Part shown: piece after piece, positions 16,368 through 27,475 of the stretch | Layout of the letters: the number at the start of each line of letters is the position of its first letter | Position numbering within the stretch: position 1 is the stretch's first letter | Origin: Agelaius tricolor | Lineage: Eukaryota > Chordata > Aves > Passeriformes > Icteridae | Direction: 5' to 3' | DNA: 64,000 nucleotides | NCBI GenBank assembly: GCA_023055355.1 | Contig: JALJCS010000029.1 | Span: 1,736,001-1,800,000, forward strand | Translations under genes and position numbers: made by a program | The notes under the pieces: model-generated | What the model saw: only the letters and a program-made list of their open reading frames with translations | What the model was told of the DNA's origin: nothing | Database searches by the model: none

Positions 16368-16895
16368 TGTTGGAACCCTGGATGCTGAGAACTTCAGACT
16401 TTCTGTGCTGCCAGGCTCTGACCCACAAGAGAACACTGCATTGACCTGAGGCCGTGAAGAAGCTTCCAAAATGGAATGACAGAACTGGGATTGTGGGTGT
16501 GGGGTTTGGTTAGAAGTGTGTGATAGCACAGGGTGGAAAACTTAAGAGTTTAAGGTTTTAGAATATAGCAATATACATAAAGCAAGATGGAGGTTTTAGG
16601 GCAGAAGCTGGTCCTTCTCCGTGGGTTTGGGTGGTTTTGTGTAATTGGATAGAAAAGTCCACATTGCAGAGCACAGGTGATTGGTTATTGGGTTAAAAGT
16701 AAAAATAATTTAGGTGTCATTTCTTAATTGAACAGTTTATCCTTAAAAGACCTTGTAGAGAGGGATATGGGGCCATTTTTTACCTTGTTAGAGTGATGTA
16801 CTGTAGAACTCACAGTTTGTGAGACTGTAACATAGATAAAAACTAATAAATATCTGAGTCCAAACAAAAAACACCATCTCGGATTTAATCCCAGC
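16368..16895 (+). mobile_element. LTR of an endogenous retrovirus, plus copy (F)
   Basis: The element starts TGTTGGAACCCTGGATGCTG and carries an AATAAA polyadenylation signal at 16846-16851, with a short tail after it. Its exact right end is unclear: a TCCAAACA word at 16859-16866, roughly complementary to the start, is one candidate, and a later end near 16895 is another. It is the unedited-looking partner of the inverted copy at 17140-17509. No gag, pol or env sequence adjoins it. Confidence 0.7.
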
Positions 16896-17139
16896 CTTAG
16901 CAGAAAAGAAGCAAAGAATCCATTAACAAAATGTTTTCAGGCCATTCCATTTCCCATTGACCAGGGAAAGGATTCACCTCTAGATACAAATGACAGGGGC
17001 TGGGCTGTGCTTTGGCTGTGAGCTGGGCAGGTTACAACATCCCCTGGCACCCTCTGGGGTTCACACAATGAACCTTCTCCAATGGCTCCTGAATTCCCTG
17101 TGTCACCTCTATCCACTCCGAAGGGGTGGGAACAATTCT

Positions 17140-17509
17140 TTTTTTTTTTTTTTTTTTAATTCTTTATTTTTATTATAAATAATTATTCAAACTCTGCAAT
17201 GTGGACTTTTCTGTTTAATTACAAAATACTACTTAAACTTATGAAGAAGAAGGAAGAAGAAGGTGAGGAAGAATAACTTGTTTTTGTTTTAAAACTTTTA
17301 TCTTGTTTTATATCTATTATTATATTTTAAAACTAAGTTTTTTACTTTGTGATATTATATACTTTTAATTAATGATACACTTGTAATTTTAGTTTTATCA
17401 ATTAATTTTGGAAGGTTTTTTTATGGCTTCAGGTTAAATGCAGTGTTCTTCTGGGAGTCAGTCTGTTAGCACAGAAAGTCTAAAATTCTCAGCATCCAGA
17501 ACTCCAACA
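17140..17509 (-). mobile_element. Inverted, G-to-A-changed copy of the same LTR (H)
   Basis: Read on the minus strand from 17509, this starts TGTTGGAGTTCTGGATGCTG and follows copy F for about 350 bp, including the shared segment AAAAGTCCACATTGCAGAG (17196-17214). In between, most positions where F has G carry A. Remaining G's are mainly those followed by T. A TTCTTC-type insertion lies near 17242-17268. The copy breaks off into an A-run (T-run on plus, about 17137-17157). It is a truncated, diverged LTR with the footprint of cytidine deamination. Confidence 0.75.
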
Positions 17510-17579
17510 GGCACAGGCCTTTGGTTTTGTTCCACTTCGCAGACTCCCACAAAGGATCTCAGTCTCCTCCCTTCTCCAC

Positions 17580-17835
17580 AGAATTCACAGAATCACAGAA
17601 TGATGAGGTTGGAAGAGACCTTCAAGGTCATGGAGTCCAACCCAGCCCCAACACCCCAACTAAACCCTGGCACCCAGTGCCACATCCAGGCTTTGTTAAA
17701 CACACCCAGGGATGGTGACTCCACCACCTCCCTGGGCAGCAATTCCAGGACTTTATCACTCTTCTTGTAAAAAACTTTTTCCTGATATCCAGCCTATATT
17801 TCCCTTGGTGCAGCTTAAGACATCAAAAAGCTTTC
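17580..17835 (-). mobile_element. CR1 LINE 3' fragment
   Basis: A textbook avian CR1 end in reverse orientation. It has GAATTCACAGAATCACAGAA at the left (the terminal repeat), then GGTTGGAAGAGACCTTCAAG, GTGACTCCACCACCTCCCTG, and TTTCCTGATATCCAGCC. It is about 255 bp, 5'-truncated, and lies directly beside LTR copy H. Confidence 0.92.
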
Positions 17836-18264
17836 CATTTCCAGAAGTTTTCTTACAGCCTGGTAGAGCACAAATAAAAGGTGTCCTTCAGGGAAGCCCT
17901 GGCAGCCCAGCAGTGCAGCTTTCAGTGCTTCACTGGCAGAAACCCTGATTATTGCTGCATGTTCCCTCTGTGAGCTCCTGGAAACATGGCACATCCATGG
18001 GGTGCTGAAGTCAGAGATGAAATGTGGGATTTGCAGCAGCATTTGCAGCACGAGCTCTGCCCTGGCAGTCTCATGCCCAGTCCGTGGGGTGTCCATGGAG
18101 ACTGGGAGAGGCACATCCTGCAGGACTGCACGAGCAGGGTGCTCAGGCTGTTAAAAATGAGTCACAAAAGAAGGAATTGCAGGAGAGTGGGACGTGGTCC
18201 TGCACAGAGATGTTGATGTGCAGGACAAGAGCACAAATGGACAGTGTGTGCTTTGCCTTCATTT

Positions 18265-18345
18265 GGGCTCAGGGTTTGGACTCAGGAGCTGGGTTCAATG
18301 ATCCCTGTGGGTCCCTCCCAACCGGGACATTCTGGGATTCTGTGT
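18265..18345 (+). mobile_element. Short CR1 3' tip
   Basis: It contains GGGTTCAATGATCCCTGTGG followed by GTCCCTCCCAACC and ends GGGATTCTGTGT. It is a very short plus-oriented CR1 remnant ending about 35 bp from the exon 2 donor on the intronic side, so it sits unusually close to a splice site. Confidence 0.65.
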
Positions 18346-18379
18346 TTAAGACTGTAAGTGTGGAAAGGGTCTGTCCTTA

Positions 18380-18950
<571 letters not shown>

Positions 18951-21900
18951 CTTTGCTGGCTGCTGGCTTTGGGTGGGAGCAGCGTTCAGGTTCACTGGAG
19001 CTCTGCAAACAGCAGAGGAGCTGCTGGGGCTGTCACCTCACGGGGGCTGTGTCACCTCATGGGGGCTATGTCACCCCAATGCCCGCTGTGAGCAGTTCAG
19101 CCCCAGTCCCAGTGACCGACCTGCCCACCTGCTGCACTGCTACTCCAAAGCCAACTGCTGTGTAGGGAAACACCTCTGGAGTGGCACGTGAAGTCTCTAT
19201 GTCTCCTTTCAGAGGGTTTGTGTGCAGTTTGTGTTTTGAGGTTGCTGCTGAAGGAGAAGCAGCTAGAGCAGGTCACAGTTATGGGTGTTTGTGGCAGGGG
19301 AAAAAATGCATTACTTTACACTTTTTGTTTATTTGTGGGAAATGAAGGGCTGTGTGTTACCCAATTGTGCATTTCTAGAAATGCTTAAAAACAGGAAATT
19401 GTTATTCCTTTTTTTTTTTTAATCCCCCCCCCTTGCTGAAACTCCAAATATTGACAAAAAGCTCTGGCTATCAATTTCCTTGTGTGGTGGATGTGCTTGG
19501 GTTTTCCAAGCGAGGAGTGCTGGGCTCCTGATGGCTTTGGCACGGCCCTGCCTGACTCAAAGTGCATCTGGCAAGGGCTGCCTGCTCTGGAGGGAGCTCA
19601 GCTAACCACACACAACACAGCTGCCTTTATGAGTGGCAGGGCAGAAACCGAAGGAGGAACCTCCCGCACTGAAAGCAGCCCCCACTTTCATGTGAGCTGA
19701 TGGAGCACACTCCAAAACAAAGCTACACTCACCTACTCTGGCCTCTTAGTGCTCAAAAGCCACCCAGCAGTGGTGTGTGGGCTGCAGAGGCTCACTGAAC
19801 ACACAGCTGAAACCTGGTGTGTGCTAACACCCATGCTCAACATTCACAGGGCACAGCCTCAACAGGGAGCTTCTAAAAATAAAAATTTATTGCTTTCTTC
19901 CCGCCCCCTTCCCCCAAGCAGTTGTTTCAGAGGTTTGTTTTGTAAATTCTTCCATAACCAAGGAGGGAAACAAATTTTGACAGCTTAGAGAAGTGCAGCT
20001 CCTGGAATGACACGAGAATCTAAGCACAAATCAGATACCACCAGGCTCATGATATTGTCACAAAAAATGTCAGTAATTCAGAGTTGCTGGGTAAACACAA
20101 AAATCCCCCTCAAGTTAATCCACTTAAAGAGAGTCAGGCCTACAAAAACCAGCGCTTTTCTATCTCTGATCTCAGATCATGTAACAAACCCAAACAAGCC
20201 GAAGTGGCCTAGAATTGGAGTGGCTATGCTTGAATTCAGAGGAACCCTCAAACATCTGCATAAATCCTGCTGAAATTCCAGCACTTGCTGCACTTTGTGG
20301 CCAATGTCTCACACTGGTTAGAGCCACTAAACAGCAAAAAAAAATTTTACCCCACACTGCCCAGTGGTGGTTGGTGAAAGGAGCTCACGCTGTGTTCAAC
20401 CTTTCCTGCAGCTTTTCCTTGGTGGATTCACAACCTTTCAAAAATACCCCTCCCTTTTTCAGCTTTAGAGTAAGGGAGGGAGTTTAAGGTGTCCCTGGGA
20501 AGGATTGGTGTGAATTGTGTCAGAAATCCTCAAAGGGCAAGCTTTATCTCCAGGCTGCAAACTTTGCCTGTACAGGAAGGTACAAGAACAAGAGACGTTC
20601 AATCTTAAAGGGGAGCAAAGCCTTCCCATCAGAGCTCAGGATTTGCTGCTCCTCTGAATCACTGAGGTCAGGATTCACTCCAGGCAGGGGTTCCCAAATG
20701 ACACATTTTCTGCAGGCCTCTACTTTTCACAGTCCAGAAAGTGTCAGGTTTCCCACCTGAGGTGGTGGGTGAACCCCACACTGGGCTGCAGAACTGACTT
20801 AGAGCCCTCTAGACCCAGTCTCAGCTGGGCAGAGACAAGGGAAATGTGAGTACCACTGCAAAGTCATCAGATAAATATTCTGCATGTTTGGGTTTGGAGA
20901 TGTCTAAAATCATACTCTAAAAACATATAAAAATTGGTTTTTGTTTTAGGGAAACAATATCTGGGAAAATGACGATAATGAGACTTATCCCACAAAATCA
21001 GTGTGAGAGGTTGCTTACAAGATTTTTACTGGCAATTCAGCAGGACCTATGCAGGGGTTGGAGGGTTCTTCTGAATTCAAGCTTAGTCAGGCACTCTTAA
21101 TTCCAGGCTGCTTACTCTGCCTAAAGACATTTTCTTCTGAAGAAATTTTCTGGTGGTAAAAAAATTGGAAAGTGGGGATCTCTCTGGCTGTCCCCAAAAC
21201 CCCCAAACTTATCAACACTCCACAGAATAACCCTGGACCAAGATCCTGGGGCTGCACAAAGTACAACTTTACGTATACAAGCAAGTACACACTGCTCTGT
21301 GACACAGAGTATGTGGCAGAGAGCCTCCTCAGATAAGGATCTTCCTTGAAAGACAAAGTGGCTGCTCAGAGCTGCCTGCATGCAACTGGTGTTAACTGGG
21401 ACAGCAATAACCTCACTGGGGCACTGGGACGGAGCTCTGCCTTGTGCTGCCTGAGCAGTTTCATCCTGAAAACAGGAGGAGAAATCCAAATGCTCCGGCT
21501 GCTCTTAGCAGCTCCTGGGGCAGGAGTGGTTCGAGCTAAACCCGAGCTGGTGGCAGCACAAAGGCTCAGCCCCAGGGGAGCTGAGCCACCAGGCAGATAA
21601 GGAGAGATAGGGCTGGTGACACCTGCTCGGCTCCAGGGGCACAGCAGAGCAGTACTGGTGACATGCAAGGCAGGCCTGGTGGCACTGAGCCAGCCCCGCT
21701 GCCACCAGCTCAGCTCTGTGCCCACATCCAGCTCAGAAAAAACACAGGGGCAGGCAGCAGGCAGCAGGCAGCCGTGGCTGGTGGGGACCCTGGGCAGGGC
21801 CAGGGCTGCCGGGGGCTCGGGCCAGCGCTCCGGGAAGGGGCAGGGTCCGGCCCCAGCTGTGGGGATGTGCACCGCCCTCCCTGTGCTCGCTGAGGGCTCC

Positions 21901-23937
21901 GCGCCCCGGCAGAGCTGCCAGGCCCGGCCTGCTCGGGGAGCCGCCTGAGGCACAGAGCGGCAGCTCCCTGAAACACCGAGCTTCTCGTCCCTGGAATCGA
22001 GAGCTGCTCAGTGTCTGAGACTGGGAAAGCACTCTGAGGGGTGCAGGTGCCAACACAGCCTGCCCAGACGGGCACTGCCTGCCAGGTCCCCCCACGGCGC
22101 TGCCTCGGCCTGTGGCCTTGGGCCGGCCAGCCTGAGGCCGAGACAGGGGCTGTGTGTGCTATTCTGGCATGTATGTTACCTTATAGTGCCTCTGGGAATA
22201 GGCTGGCCTCAGTTTTTCCAGGTTTTAATCACATTCCTGGCATAAATGTTGCCGTGGCAGCTCGTCCAGCTCCCTGGGCAGCCCAGCCCCAGCCCCTGCA
22301 GGGCAGCCCACCAGTGGCTGCCCCAAAGGAGGAGCTGGCACACACTCCTGCATCCCTCAGGCAGGAATCTGTGGTGTGCCTCTTATTTATACAGCAGTTT
22401 CCAGTTGTAAGAGAGATAATTATCAGGTTTGCCTTTATTTGGATGAGCCATCCTGACCCAGGTCCCAGGTGTGAGGGGGACACAGCAGGAGGCACAGTTT
22501 GGCCTTGGCCCTGAGGACAGGAACAGTGGGTCTGACACTCTGGGAGGGCTGGCAAGCCACCAGTGCTTCAACCAAGTTTTCCTGATCTCCTTGCAAAGGG
22601 AGATGACACACACTTTAGATAAGGTTTGATTTAATGAATTGAACAGGACATTTGAGACAGGAGAAAGCTCAGGGGAGCAAGGGCTGGTGAGGTGAGTAGT
22701 CAGTGCTGTCACCCCAGGTGTCCCCAATAACTGATGTGTGCAATGTGTGTGCAATGAGATTTCACTGAACATCAACCTTTAGCTCTCTACAACACAATCA
22801 TTTTTCTGGCCATAACCACATTTAAAAGGCATTACTAAAGATCAAAGCTTCATCCTCCTCCACAAAGGGTGCCTTAGAAGAGACAACAGTGCTGAGTACC
22901 TGAACCATTGTGCCATGGAGCGATGACTCCACTGCTAGAGAGGTGGCTGTTTTCTTTCCTTCTTCCCCCTCCCCAAAATTTCACCACTCCTTGTCCTGTG
23001 AGAAAATCACTCCTAAAACATTTTTGTAAAGAGAATGCTGCCAACACAGACCTGAAGAGCCCAGATCTAACGATGTAACCAAAATCCAATGTCCACCAGT
23101 GTCACACACGGCGCAGGGTTTGCTCTGAGGAGCAACCCTGGAGTAGAGATGACTTTGGCACTGCAGTGTTACAAGTCAGCATTTCTGCTGCCAACATCTC
23201 ATACAAGCACAGAGATAACATCAGACTTACAAGAAAATGAGTCAAATAAGAAATTCAAAAGAGAGCAGGGTCTGTGCTGATTGTGGGGCAGCACATTAGG
23301 GAGGATCGGGCACTGGATTGGAAGACAGACAGTTCTCATCCCTGCCCTTGATCTTTGGGAGTATTTCCCTCTCCCTGCCTTCCCCTCCTCTGTACTGTGC
23401 ACACTGTGTGGCCCTGAGCCCTGGCCAGTGCTGTCTCTGGGACACACACAGGAATCCTTTGGGCACACTCTTCAGATTTCCACTCTTCCCTTGCTCCCAA
23501 TCAAACCAAGAATTCCCTCTGCAGCTTTTCCAGACCACTTTTCCTGAGCCTTGCTCCTGCTCTTCCACCTTCCTTAGAGGATGTGATTGGGGCAGAGACT
23601 CCCCCTAGAGTACTGTAATCATGAACATTTGATTGCCAACAACCTCAATCCAATCTTGTACACTTCACAATCCACTGAAGTCCAGCTTAGGAGCGTCTCC
23701 TGGCTGCAGCTGGAGATCCATCATCCCCCTGGTGAGTGCAGCAGGATGTCACTTGTCACTTCAAGGTGCCCTGTTCTTCCCTCTGGAACCCACCTGCAGC
23801 ACTGCCCAGTGTCCACCACTGTGCTGCTCACAGCATTTCCCCCCTGCTGCTGGTGGGGCTGGGACATCCCAGTGGCTGGAATCCCTGCCCAGAGCTGGCC
23901 CTGTCCCAGGAGGGATGGGATGAGATGCAGGCTGCTG

Positions 23938-24060
23938 TCACAGAGTCATGGAATGGTTTGGCTTGGAAGGGACCTTAAAGCTCCTCCTGTTCCACCTCCT
24001 GCCAAGGGCAGGGACACCTTCCCCTATCCCCGGCTGCTCCAAGCCCCCTTCCCTGCTGCA
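23938..24060 (-). mobile_element. CR1 LINE 3' fragment
   Basis: Reverse-oriented CR1 end: CACAGAGTCATGGAATGGTT, GGCTTGGAAGGGACCTTAAA, GGGCAGGGACACCTTCCCC and GGCTGCTCCAAGCCCCC. About 120 bp. Confidence 0.85.
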
Positions 24061-24268
24061 GCAGCACTCAGGGTTAAGATGGCAGTAAACCTTTAACACT
24101 GTGTCCAAGTCTCTGCAAATCTGAGGATTTCTGTGGTATAAAGGAGGGGTTTCATTCAATAATTTTAGGGCATCCCACACGGCAGGCTTTTGTCCCAGTC
24201 TGCACTGGAGACTTGCTCAGAGAGCAGGACAGTGACCTGGACAAAGAGCCACCCACTGGGCCCAGACT

Positions 24269-24327
24269 GCCTTTCCTTTTCCTTTTCCTTTTCCTTTTCC
24301 TTTTCCTTTTCCTTTTCCTTTTCCTTT
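24269..24327 (+). repeat. (CCTTTT)n hexanucleotide microsatellite
   Basis: About ten perfect CCTTTT units (GGAAAA on the FLI1-sense strand). Each unit contains a GGAA core, so this is a periodic ETS-core-like polypurine tract in an ETS gene intron. It is near-perfect and therefore probably polymorphic. Confidence 0.97.
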
Positions 24328-27244
24328 CTCCTCCCCCTTCCTTCTCTTTCCACCCAAGCTACTCCATGCAAGGGTAGCTTGGCAGCCTTGGAACACACCA
24401 TAATTCCTTCACAATTCAAATGAATGGGAAACCACAACATGGTAACTCATGTTAGGGGGAAACAAAGCAGGAGTAAGAGCAGCAGAAACAGCAAAAACAC
24501 TGAAAGCCACCAAAATCATGCTGAAATCAGCTCAAAATTGGGGCAAAATGATTTGGCAAAACTCCTCAGAAGGAAAAAACACCTTTATCTTTTGGGGGTT
24601 ATTTTTATGCTCACTATTCCCATGAAATTTTATATCAAGTGGGTAAAAGAAGGCTGCTAAAATCAATGCTCTATTATTTTCATCTCAAGATCCCCAAAAG
24701 CAGACTCAAAAAGGACAAAAATATAAATCATTCTTCTGTACTTCACTTCTCAGAAAAGCACTTTACTTCAGGCACACTTTTATAGGATCTGGACCAAAGA
24801 CTTTTTTTTCCTCTGTCTAGACTTCACATTAATGGTTTCAGGGCCTATTTTGGTTTGTTTCCAGCCAACTGGGAATAACCAGGTGACAGTTTCTCTTTCC
24901 CAGCAAGTTGCGGCATTAAGCATAATGATAAGGAGGCTTAAACCTGGCCTGGAACTGTGGGAAATCCCCAGGAAAAGGCTCTGTGAGGTCTCAGCACAGG
25001 CCCAGGAATGGAGGTAGAATTTAAAAAGAACCTGCCCAAATTATCTCTGTGGCCCCTTGACCTCTGGAAAGTAAATGTGGTGAAAGCTGAGGCTGAAGGG
25101 ACCATCCCATCACCCTGAAATCCTGGAGCATGCTGCAGCTCTTCCCTTGGAACATGAGCAGGATCAGCTGTGCCTGGAGCAGGAACAGCCCTGTCAGCCC
25201 CAGCTGGCTCATCCCATCCCTGGGCTGTGAACAGGGAGCTCCCCAAGCACTCTTGCCCTCCCCAGGGCTCCCCACCCTGCTGGGACTGACACTGGGATGA
25301 GGTGCGTGTCCATTGGGACAAAGCACAGCTTCTGGCTGCCCTTCCCAGAGAACTCCCTGGCTTCTGTTCCCTGCCTGGCTCTGCCAACCAGGACACACGA
25401 GACAATTCAGGATGAGGCCAGAGTGAAACCTGTCCTGAGTGCTGGAAGCTTTACCTTTGGCATGGCTGGGGCCAGGCTTCTTATCTTGGCAGGTAATTTC
25501 ACTGCATCACTGGAAATCTGGCATCTGATAAAAGCCAGGAAATGGCTCTAACTGGGATGGACAGTCCTAAGCTGGAGATTTTCCCAGGAGCCTGAAGTGA
25601 CACAAAACTCAAAGGGATTCACCTCTATGGATTAACCAGCCTGACCCTGCTCAGGCTGAGGACTGTTCATGATCTCACAAGATCTTTTCCAAGCCATGTC
25701 ATGTTCCCAGAAAATCAATCAGCCTTTGCCAGGTATTAACACTCCTCTCAGTCTTTCCTCTCACTTTCCTGTGCTGGTATCTCCACTCCTCCGTGCCCAC
25801 GGCTTTTCTCCTCCAAAGCTGTATCCCCTTCTCACTGAGACTGACACTATTGGGTGATTACTTCCCAGGGCTGAGCACTCAAATCCACCCAGCTCTTGCT
25901 CACCTTCCTTTTCAATTCATTTCTCTGTCCCCTCACGCTTCTAAAATAATTGCCTTGCTCTGAGCAGATGTGTTTGTAAACAGAGACACATGGACCTAAC
26001 TGGGAACATGCACCCTTCAGTAAATATTATTGTAGCATTTTTATGGTCTCCTCTGCTGAAGAAACAGGGAGGGAAACTGCAAGATGGTTTCAGAGTCTGG
26101 CTTGCTGACAAACCCCAAGAATCCCAGAGCACAAATGCAGAAATGCTGTGCTGACCTCAGCTCTGTCCTGGAGCACCCCGTGCCCAGCCCCTCGCCTTGA
26201 TGTGCTGCCAGAGGCTCTTCCCAGGGGCCAGTATTCCATCAGGACTTTGCAGACTGACCCAGCACTGTGTCGGGAGAGCTGAGCTCACCCCGAGCTGCAT
26301 CTACCACTGCAGTGGTGTCACCTTGTCCCTCAAAGCTGAGCTTCTGGGGGGTATTTTTAACTGTGTCAGAAAATGAGACTGACAATCCTGCTGGTTTTGT
26401 TTCCAACATGCAGAGATAAATTGAAGCTTTTCAATATAAATGATTTGCCCTAGAAAGGAAAACAACAAATGGAAAAACCCCAAAATACCAGGGGTTTGTT
26501 ATGAGAGAAGGTTTGTCCTATCTCTGGGCTTCCTCTCAGGCTGCCTTGGAAAAGGACAGAAAGCAGAGTCTTAAAAGCACGAAGGAATAGGTGCAAACCA
26601 CAAAACCTCATCTTTTCTCTTTGGGTTCCTACTGCCAAAGCACTGGAAACTGTAAAAAGAGTGTTCTCCCAGGAATTCAAGAGGTGGGAGGGGGCAGCTT
26701 TTGGAGACACAAATATTTCAGGTTGTGACTCAAGGCTCCAGCAGTGCCCATTCATTATTTTTATTCCACTTTGATACCATTGTCCCCGGTACATTCACAA
26801 GCCCGTGCCGTATCCTGTTTTGTTCCCTGACACCGTTCCCTGCACAATCGCAGGAAGCCCATCAGGAAGCAGCCATCGGGGGCTGCTTTGTTTCCATCCA
26901 CAGAGAACAAAACAAGCTCCTGCAGCCCGAGATGACTTATCCCAGACTGAGGAAAAACAACAGCATGAAAGGATCCCAGCAGCATCTCCAGGAGTGAGCA
27001 CAGCCTGCACTGCTCCCTGGGCCAGGAGCCTGCAGCACCTCAGCAGCTCCCGAGGGAATGCTCAGCTAAAAGGAAGTATAAGGAATAATCCATCACTGAC
27101 ACCTACAGTGCATAGTGAAGGTCTGGACAAACACATATGGGGGCAAACACAAGTCCAACACAATCCTGCAGCTGAATCCAAAAGGAGATGTGGCTTGGGT
27201 TTTCCAGTGTGAGGCTTGAGTCTATTTGTGTCCTGAGCCCTGAG

Positions 27245-27475
27245 CCAGGTTTGGGTTAAATCTGAGCTCAGGCTCTGGGTGCCCAAGACATCCAGACCAC
27301 AAACTTGGGGTTTGAGGCCAGAGCTGGGTTTGGGTTAAATATGAGCTCAGGCTCTGGGTGCCCAAGACATCCAGAGCACAAACTTGGGGTTTGAGGCCAG
27401 AGCTGGGTTTGGGTTAAATATGAGCTCAGGCTCTGGGTGTCCAAGACATCCAGAGCACAAACTTGGGGTTTGAGC
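27245..27475 (+). repeat. Tandem repeat, 79-bp unit, about three copies
   Basis: GGCTCTGGGT recurs at 27271, 27350 and 27429, a 79-bp period. Each unit reads through CCAAGACATCCAGA, CACAAACTTGGGGTTTGAGG and GGGTTTGGGTTAAAT. Differences between copies are few, so the array is young. No coding role is seen. Confidence 0.93.
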
